Positions 57,428 through 64,000 of a stretch of DNA of 64,000 nt are shown one piece after another. The stretch covers positions 110,595,969 through 110,659,968 of the forward strand of contig NC_134574.1 of the NCBI RefSeq assembly GCF_050947875.1, in the 5' to 3' direction. Under the pieces are notes generated by a model. That model saw only the letters and a list, made by a program, of their open reading frames with translations, was not told the DNA's origin and did no database searches. Both the position numbers and the translations under genes were made by a program. This DNA comes from Dermacentor variabilis (lineage: Eukaryota; Arthropoda; Arachnida; Ixodida; Ixodidae). Numbering within the stretch: the first letter of the stretch is position 1; every line of letters starts with the position of its first letter.

Positions 57428-57699
57428 TTCGGAAGTGCTTCCGAACCACTGGCTTACACTGCGACACCGTTTTCCGCCCTTCCGGGGGCCGGTAGGCTTC
57501 CGATATAGGCCTAGTCGGCGTTAAGCTTAGCTGGGCTTCTCACTTCGAAAAATCTTCGAAAATGATCGCTCACCCCGGGTCTCGGTGTCCCTGGGTTCGG
57601 GTCGATTTGCTCTATCCGATGGTGGTCGGTTTTCAGGTATTCGACTCGATAATTCAGCGGAAAACATTCATTAAGGCAGAGCCATCGCGAAGTGCGTCC
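57428..57699 (-). promoter_or_regulatory. 5' UTR of LINE F
   Basis: 272 bp of non-coding sequence between the right direct repeat and the ORF1 start. LINE promoters lie in this region; no motif is identified. Confidence 0.5.
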
Positions 57700-58347
57700 G
57701 CTCAAAGTTAGCTAACACGGACATTGTACATTGAGAAAGCATAGTCTCCTGGTTGGTCAACAGTAGAAGAGCTACGTCAAATATAGGCCGTAGTGTAGAT
57801 ATCACGTGCCAAAGCGTCTATGACGAATCTACGCTCCCTGTGTGGGAACAGCACTGTCCAATTTCAGGAATTACGTAGAAAATCAGTAGTCGTTTTGCAC
57901 TATCGACCATAACAAGGCTACATCATTATTAAGCGGACTCTTTTGACCGAACTGTATTGAACAAAACTAACAGGACATATAATTGCGGCACTACTCCGAA
58001 CACAGCAAAATAAAAAGGACCTTGTGGAATGTTTTAATCCCATTTTGTAGGCATATAGGCAATTGTATGCGCGGCCAATCGTGTTATCGTTATTAGGGTT
58101 ATCTTTCAACATATTACTGTGTTTTCAAGCATTGGAAGCGCCGGAGATCTCATAGTCAATCAGCAATCAATGTCTTAGTCGTCATTCTGAGAAATTACTT
58201 ACATTTTGAAGCTTCAAAATGTTTTCACCTTCTGGTAACGTGTTGACTAACACAACCACACTACTTCATCAGAGGGCGCCGCTATACCACGTTATTGCCG
58301 GATAAAATGACTCGCCTTCGCGGCCCTGCGAAAATGGATGCCCAGCT
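57700..58347. repeat. Right 648-bp direct repeat flanking LINE F
   Basis: Second copy of 52,036-52,682. Its right end continues into unique flank ('aacttttgaaaag'), while the left copy's end abuts LINE F at the same base, so the pair behaves as one duplicated target. Confidence 0.93.
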
Positions 58348-58394
58348 AACTTTTGAAAAGCATCACTACAACTGCAGAGGGGTGCATGGAATGC

Positions 58395-58706
58395 TTAACT
58401 GCTCAATTGCTCCTGTAGTGGATTATCCGGCCAGAGGAGAATGTGAAAGTGCGGATTTTCCCTTTGCTTGAATTCCATGGCAATATGATCAGCGGCAGTC
58501 CTGCGCTCGTGTTCGTGTTGCGTTTCGCTTTCCTTTACCGCTTCTTGTATTGCTGCCGCTCCGGCCGTCCTAACTATGCGCTGCCTAAGCACATCATTGC
58601 TGCAACAGCGCTGAAATCTGTTGCTAAGCTGGTTATCTTGTATATGAAAGGCTAGTGACGTCACTCGCCGCAATGCGAGGTGCCGTAACCGCTGCATCTT
58701 GCGCAA
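58395..58706 (-). pseudogene. Possible Helitron-like Rep/helicase N-domain fragment
   Basis: A 103-codon minus-strand frame ends with HIAMEFKQRENPHFHILLWPDNP, which resembles the 'EFQKRGLPHAHILLWL' box of Helitron-like N domains (the His-x-His Rep-type motif). Upstream residues (RQRIVRTAGAAAIQEAV) are not diagnostic. The frame MLKDNPNNDNTIGRAYN in the nearby direct repeats may belong to the same decayed element. Without a search this stays tentative. Confidence 0.35.
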
Positions 58707-59592
58707 GTAATGTTTACCAGGAAAAGTATACAGGAAGCGCTAGGGGCTTGGCATCGTTAGTTGGAGCACCTTGCCATCAAATATGTGGCAAGGATGCTTG
58801 TTTTGTTCTTGTTTTTTTAACGAAGGCAATGCTGTGCTTTGTGTTGTATGCGTGATACAAAAGTTGTAGGAACTTGTGCTTCGGTCCACGCCTCGAAAGA
58901 GGCCCATCAACTAGAGGAGCCTCAGTGTCAAATTATTATTCTTCAGCACATTCGGCTTGTTCTAAATTATGCTCCAGATAATAAAATTTATCTCCCATTG
59001 CAACCTATTGAAACAAGTAACATTGTCATGTCCATCAAACTCTGCGTAGACACATACGTTCGATGTGTTTGCCATAATGTACCTCTATTTCTAGAAAACA
59101 AGAGTATCCTGTTCGCGCCGTCACATAAACGTGTAAAACAGAGTAATAGCGGAGAATTTTACTTTCAATTAGACAAAAATGGTAAGCCTTTAGTATAACA
59201 CGGTTAGAGACAGAAAACACGTATTCCAAATTTATTGCCTGTCACAGAAATGCGCATGCTAGTCTTGACATGTTCGTTAGCAATACACCTGCGTTAAATC
59301 TAAGAATATGCGCATGAAAGACGTCCCTTGGTTTGATGGCAGGAAAAAGGCACGAGCACATACGTCTGTTAACTTTTTGCGAATTGTCGTAAAGTCAAAA
59401 CAAGTGAAAAAAAAGCAGTGGCAGTGTTAAAGTTCCAGGAATGATTATTGAAACTATTTCAATTGCTGTTGAAAGCAAAAATGAACAACAAATAAAGCGA
59501 GAAATGATGACGCAGATGGCTTCCATGGCGTTCGTACAGTGTTTCTTCGAATTATGAATATTGATGCGCTTGCAGTGACTCAGGAAAAGGAC
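58707..59592. other. Upstream region of the candidate secreted gene
   Basis: No gene or element recognised. A 119-codon frame (58,839-59,198) has no known motif. Confidence 0.45.
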
Positions 59593-59600
59593 TATAAATA
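59593..59600 (+). promoter_or_regulatory. TATA box of the candidate secreted gene
   Basis: TATAAATA, 51 bp upstream of the ATG at 59,651. A start site about 30 bp downstream would leave a 5' UTR of roughly 25 bases. Confidence 0.6.
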
Positions 59601-59650
59601 CGCTCTGTAAAGCTAGGGGAAACCGCACAGCCAGGTTGTAGAGTTCAGTC

Positions 59651-59746
59651 ATGGCCCACTCTATCAAGACTTTTGCTTTCGTGTTGAGCCTCGTTGGTCT
59701 GTCTATGGCAGGCGATTATACTCCGGAGTCGCGAAGATTGCCACAG
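59651..59746 (+). CDS. Exon 1 of a putative secreted protein (signal peptide)
   Basis: Thirty-two codons begin MAHSIKTFAFVLSLVGLSMA, a textbook signal peptide: a short basic start, a hydrophobic core (FAFVLSLVGL) and a small-residue cleavage site, probably after SMA or MAG. The mature start is DYTPESRRLPQ. The exon ends in CCACAG followed by the strong donor gtaagg, phase 0. A TATA box at the right distance supports a real promoter. Tick genomes are rich in small secreted salivary or haemolymph proteins with a signal-peptide first exon; the family of this one is not recognised. It is the best host-gene candidate in the window. Confidence 0.65.
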
Positions 59747-60168
59747 GTAAGGGCATCATGATCGTAAGGACTCTCCGATGCTTGCGAGGGATCAGCAACA
59801 AACCTAAAATCATTGCATCATTTATTATACTAAAGACCATTGTGCATAATTTGGTAGCCAGGATCGTTACTACTTGATTGACAAAGACAGGTTACCACGT
59901 AGCTCCTATTTAGTTGTCAAGACATGGCTAATATTGGCGGCTTTTTTTTTCTAACCAGGTATGTTAGATATCGAATAGGTTTATCTACATAGTGCACTAG
60001 ATGCTGATTGGTTTCAGCAATATTTATCACAAAATTGCTTTCATGACATCGCGAGGTACAGAAAACGTTCATTCTAGCATTCCGATCACTGTTTCACTCT
60101 TCTACAAGAAACACCTGCATTATATTCATCACAACTTATAGGTAATCTGTGGCACTTAAAAATGAAAG
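59747..60168 (+). other. Start of intron 1 of the candidate gene
   Basis: Non-coding; nothing recognised before the LINE fragment A6. Confidence 0.45.
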
Positions 60169-60375
60169 CATCATCATCATCAGCCTGGCTAAGCCCACTG
60201 CAGGGCAAAGGTCTCTCCCATACTTCTCTAACTACCCCGGTCATGTACCAATTGTGGCTATGCCGTCCCTGCAAACTTCTTAATCTCATCCGCCCACCTA
60301 ACGTTCTGCCGCCCCCTGCTACGCTTCCCTTCTCTTGGAATCCAGTCCGTAACTCTTAATGACCATCGGTTATCT
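60169..60375 (-). mobile_element. LINE fragment A6, RTE-like, 3' end only
   Basis: About 205 bp from a short ATC tail ('catcatcatcatcagcctgg') through the complement of the C-terminal codons (GHVMRREDNRW region ends at 60,375). It is the shortest family-A copy in the window. Confidence 0.88.
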
Positions 60376-62466
60376 AGTCAGCGCTGACATCTGCTCGTCG
60401 CCATTTCTTCACCCAGAACTTCGAATGAATGTTAACAAACAACCCGCATGAATTCTGGAAGACAATAAGCCCTTCAAATAATCCTGACATTAGTTTAAGA
60501 AATGCCGAAGAAGGCAGCGCTCCGGTTGCTCAATGTGCCCAAATTCTCAACAACTGCATTCACAGTAGTTTTCCCCTTAGAAGAGCGCTCTTCAGCTCAT
60601 ATTGCTATTAGATATTGTGACAATGCAATGTCCGAAATATTCATCAATGATAACGGCACCTTTACTACGGAGACTTAAACCGTCATCAGCGCCTGATCAC
60701 CTTGGTTTTAATAACAAAGCACTCAAGAATTCATCTGAAGGCATTCATCATATCTTTTCTGCTGTCTTCACACACTGTCTTTAATCTGGTTCAATGCCGC
60801 GTGACTGGCGGTTGGCCAAGGTTTTACCAATATTCAAATAAGGGTAACAACAATCACCACTAAGTTATTGACCAATTTCACTAACCAGTCAAGTTTGTAA
60901 ACTGCTTGAAACCGTGATTCATTCACAAAAAACTTACTATTTACAAGAACGCAAAATCATTTTTATATACTAATATGGTTTCCGCAAAGCCTAATCGTAC
61001 GAAAGGCAACTTGATAGGTTCATTCACAATCTCCATTCGTCTGTTGATGTTGGTATTGAAGTTGACTTCATATTCTTCGATTTTTCCACAGCTTTACATT
61101 GGCTACCTCACAATCGGTTATTAAGCGAACTAACACTGCTAATTATTCACCGTTTTGTTATTGCACGGGTTGAAAATTTTTGTCGACCAGGTATCAGTTC
61201 ACCGCTCCTAATAACCATAATTCATACTTCAGCCAAGTACACTCCGGCGTTCTACAGGCAGCGTGCTAAGCGCTTTGCATTTTCTGATATTTATTAACAA
61301 TTTGCATAACTCCAGTAGTTCGTAAATACGACTTTTCTCTGACAATTGTGTAATTTACAGCTAGATTCATTCTAAAGATGAGCAATTAGGCCTTTAAACT
61401 GACCTCGATTCAGTAACAACATATGATGCTCTGCCTGGCTCATGCAACTTAATCTATAGAAAAAAAATGTCTTTTACGAACCGTCTGTCTTGAACCAAAA
61501 CCGCGCATTCCTTAAATAATGCTACCGTCGAATTGGTAACTACGTCTAAGTACCTGGATCTTCACGTTTACTCAGACCTAACATAGAACCATCATATTAG
61601 CCTTATTCTTGAATCCGCGAATCGGTCGTTAGGTTTCTTAAAACATAACTTGAAGCCTGCTCCTTCTTATCTCCAATTACGGGCCTTCTGTCCACTAATT
61701 ATACATAAATTGAATGTTCTACGCCAATTTGGGACCTTCGTCAAGCATATCTATTCACTAATATTGAATCTTTGCAGAACCACGCAGATGGTTTTATTTA
61801 TTCTATTTACTCACGTCATACAAGCAACACAGCATTAAAGACACGCGCTGGACAGCAAGAACTATGTCACCGCCCAAAAGCTGCGCGTTTATCACTTTTT
61901 AATAAGCTGTATCATCTGTAAACACGACGTAAAGACTTTTGTTCATTTGCCTTCTTCCATCTTTGACCGACGTGATCATCCGTTTAAGGTTGAGCATTTA
62001 TCATGTCATGCATTTACCTACGCACACTCTTTCATACCGCGCACCATAACTGACTGGAATGCTCTACCTTCACGTGTTGCTACAGCCACTGATCCGGATA
62101 AGTCTTGAAATCTATTGTCTGCCTTACCATGACGCACATTTTATCTCATATTTGAACTGTTGATTTTTACTTTGTCTTTCTTATAATGTAGATGTTGTTT
62201 CATTTCATATTGTTTGAATTTGTATAACTGGTATAATTTTGACTACTGCCTTGTTCACGTTATTGCTTCTTTGCTTTTTATTGGTGCTTGTCGGAATTAA
62301 TGGTAGTTGATTCTGATAGTCTAAGGTCACATGATGTGTCCTTATTTTTTTAATGAATTTCTGGTTATTGTTCTTTTTTAACAATTGCCTATACCCCTTC
62401 ACCCCCATGTAATGCCCTCAGCCGTGAGGGATTTTAGGGGTGTCTTGTACGAATAAAAAATAAAAA
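60376..62466 (+). mobile_element. LINE E, strongly decayed CR1-like element
   Basis: Pieces in all frames follow the CR1 order: NNPHEFWKTISPSNNPDIS, SSAPDHLGFNNKALKN, then DFSTALHWLPHNRLL (from the DFSKAFDxVPHxxLL box), LVTTSKYLDLHVYSDLT, and the C-terminal RTITDWNALPSRVATA. The 3' end reads 'tcagccgtgagggattttag', then AATAAAAAATAAAAA. Many stops and shifts. It lies in the sense direction of the candidate host gene's intron and is a different family from LINE D. Confidence 0.75.
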
Positions 62467-62598
62467 GTGATATCATGTAAGGAGAAATTGCAGCGATATG
62501 AATGTTTTAGGAGATATGGACACTGATTAAGCTATAAAAGAATTGGTGGCGAAGTTTTCATTTTGTCTGTCTTGTCATTTGTCATTCGTTGTCTCCAG
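62467..62598 (+). other. End of intron 1 of the candidate gene
   Basis: Ends in the pyrimidine-rich acceptor of exon 2. Confidence 0.4.
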
Positions 62599-62634
62599 AG
62601 AGGACCGGATCCACCGTTCCCTGATATCAAGCTG
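62599..62634 (+). CDS. Candidate exon 2 of the secreted protein
   Basis: A long pyrimidine tract ('cattttgtctgtcttgtcat...ttgtctccag') precedes 36 bp encoding RGPDPPFPDIKL, followed by the donor gtaagc. It keeps phase 0 with exon 1, giving ...RRLPQ-RGPDPPFPDIKL. The first intron would be 2,852 bp and holds LINE fragments A6 and E. Confidence 0.45.
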
Positions 62635-63002
62635 GTAAGCCGATTCAAGCTACACATTTGGGAGCTATCAGTTTATATTGATTTACTTAGAGTAGGTATA
62701 TTGGTACACATGCTCCCTAATAGCCCAATGATAGACAAGCAAATAATGCATAAACTACCAATAATGCAATACAATTGATTTTACTTGTTTAATCGCTCGA
62801 ATATCACGTTTTTGGCGTTCTTTCCTAATATTGCCACTCAAGCCCACATTATAATTAACGTTGTCGTCATACATATATACATTCCATAATAAATATGGAA
62901 GTGAGCTGATAATGGACCCACCTCAAATGCCATTACGTGCTGCCACAACTGCACATGGTGTATTTGTAAATAGATGCTAATATCCTTTCGCTTCTTCCGA
63001 AG

Positions 63003-63126
63003 ATCCTAAAAGTGAACTCGAATGTTTTGGCGATACCCACACCTTCTTTCAAGGGCCACACAACGAGCATGCGAAAATAGACGCTAGGAATTTACAGATT
63101 TGCTGGAATCGGCATGAACTCTATCG
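63003..63126 (+). CDS. Candidate exon 3 of the secreted protein
   Basis: A branch-point-like 'tgctaat', the pyrimidine tract 'atcctttcgcttcttccgaag' region and a donor gtatgt bound 124 bp. In phase 0 after exon 2 it gives 25 codons (ILKVNSNVLAIP...) and a stop at 63,078-63,080, a 69-residue precursor. Another frame (DPKSELECFGDTHTFF, with Cys) is open throughout the exon and looks more protein-like but does not fit the phase of exon 2. Exon choice is therefore unsettled. Confidence 0.3.
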
Positions 63127-64000
63127 GTATGTCAAATACCAGCTGCGAACCGGCACGAATGCTGCACCATGTCTTTTAGTGGACTCGGGGAGAAATGACG
63201 ATCAACCACTGGGCTACTATAGTATGTCCTGAAATGCGAGGGCATTTCAGGCCTATGGCTTTGGGCGGCGTGGTGGTGGGCAGAGAAGCAGATGTGGGGC
63301 ACTCGGCTGGGCATCATTAGGGGCTCGCACGAACAGTCGTCAATCGCTCTGCACTGGGGCACAGCCATAACTCGTGCTCCTCCATTCTAGTATGTTTTCA
63401 CAATTTTCTCGCCGCTCCTGTCAAACTCTGCAAAACGCGATTTATTCAACTTAAATAACCGATTAAATCGCACGAATGAAATATGGACGTCGCTGAGGAT
63501 TAATCGTGTTGCCGGATACTTTTAATCAAATAATGTATTATACGTTCAACGATATTACCAACCCTATGGTATTTAGTAAACAGCTACAATAACGCAAGAA
63601 ACATAAGCGCTCTTGGCCATTGTCAGAGGCACTGACCTTGAGCCCACACTTTAGTTGCTTCTTAATGCGTGTGCATATTCTCGCGACGTCACAAAACTCC
63701 AGGGACAAACCAACTTGTGAGCATTAACAGTAAAAAGATTGGACTGCTCTAATGACGCACGCCAACCACTGCTCCTTCTTTGTCTTAATCTGCATTTTTT
63801 TGTACCGATATGTCTTCTTATCGTTGTTCTCTTTGGCGCAGTCAAGACGCTCCAAAATCTTAGTATATGCGTCTCTACGTATGCTATCTACGCCATGTGT
63901 AGTGACAGGCTGGGCGTTAGGCCAAACATGCAATTTTAGCATGAAATAAATAATGTTTGTTTTTCGCACATGTCCTCACTAAAATGCGCAGATGCATAAT
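63127..64000. other. Right end of the window
   Basis: No gene or element recognised with confidence. An acceptor-like site ('cttatcgttgttctctttggcgcag', ending 63,840) could mark a further exon, but neither frame joins exon 3 well. Confidence 0.4.

Larger units (their letters stand above)
52683..57699 (-). mobile_element. LINE F, I/R1-like with intact ORF1, missing its 3' end
   Basis: A 5.0-kb element on the minus strand with a 5' UTR (57,428-57,699), ORF1 (617 residues), ORF2 endonuclease and RT, and only the first ~10 residues of RNase H (FVDAARYPRH) before it stops at 52,683. It has no A-rich or simple-repeat tail and no 3' UTR. It lies exactly between two 647/648-bp direct repeats. Loss of the 3' rather than the 5' end is the reverse of usual LINE truncation. 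Confidence 0.88.

Noticed and set aside
55362..57524. Long plus-strand open frames over LINE F (for example 55,362-56,075 and 56,877-57,524)
   Set aside because: They are antisense shadows of ORF1 and ORF2 with hydrophobic or RS-complement composition.
52036..58347. LTR retrotransposon with 647-bp LTRs
   Set aside because: No primer-binding site, protease or integrase; the inside is a LINE with an APE-like endonuclease. The repeats do not start TG or end CA.

Overview
The window looks like nuclear DNA of a hard tick (Ixodidae). The main evidence is a tRNA-derived SINE with the signature sequence of the tick Ruka family. In addition there are several families of arthropod-type LINEs (RTE-like with GAT-repeat tails, CR1-like, and RNase H-bearing I/R1-like elements), a Penelope-like fragment, and almost no host coding sequence. 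I see no CRISPR, operon, rRNA or bona fide tRNA gene. Most open frames are pieces of retrotransposons or their antisense shadows.

Layout. (1) 1-31,520 is the first copy (P1) of an old, mostly non-coding segmental duplication; the second copy (P2) is at about 44,620-52,200. P1 is broken up by LINEs that P2 lacks, so P2 acts as an 'empty site' and helps set insertion boundaries: A1 at 3,869-5,693 (11-bp target duplication), A2 at 6,477-7,066 (10-bp target duplication), and a composite at 9,863-30,742. The composite is a full-length but dead CR1-like LINE (D). Into it went a 5'-truncated RNase H LINE (B), which was hit by an RTE-like copy (A3), which was hit by a younger RTE-like copy (A4, 7-bp target duplication). 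A full-length I-like LINE (C, 14-bp target duplication) landed about 50 bp further along D. Near the 3' end of D sits a nearly intact RTE-like LINE (A5) carrying a Ruka SINE in its 5' UTR. (2) 31.5-44.6 kb is gene-poor. It holds a terminal-inverted-repeat element, a 514-bp tandem duplication, the 3' end of another RNase H LINE (G), a long foldback palindrome, a Penelope GIY-YIG remnant and large microsatellites. (3) In P2 a second copy of the TIR element lies at 48,930-49,912. (4) 52,036-58,347 is a LINE (F) with an intact 617-residue gag-like ORF1, lacking its 3' end and flanked by 647/648-bp direct repeats. (5) 59.6-63.1 kb holds the only likely host gene: a TATA box, a signal-peptide exon with a good splice donor, and one or two candidate downstream exons. 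Its first intron contains an RTE fragment (A6) and a decayed CR1-like element (E).

How the parts relate: the nesting gives a relative order of activity, D first, then B, C and A5, then A3 inside B, then A4 inside A3. The RTE-like family left six copies here and appears to be the latest active family. I did not find a new defence or metabolic system. The most unusual objects are LINE F, the five-element nest, and the TIR element family. All percent identities are by-eye estimates.
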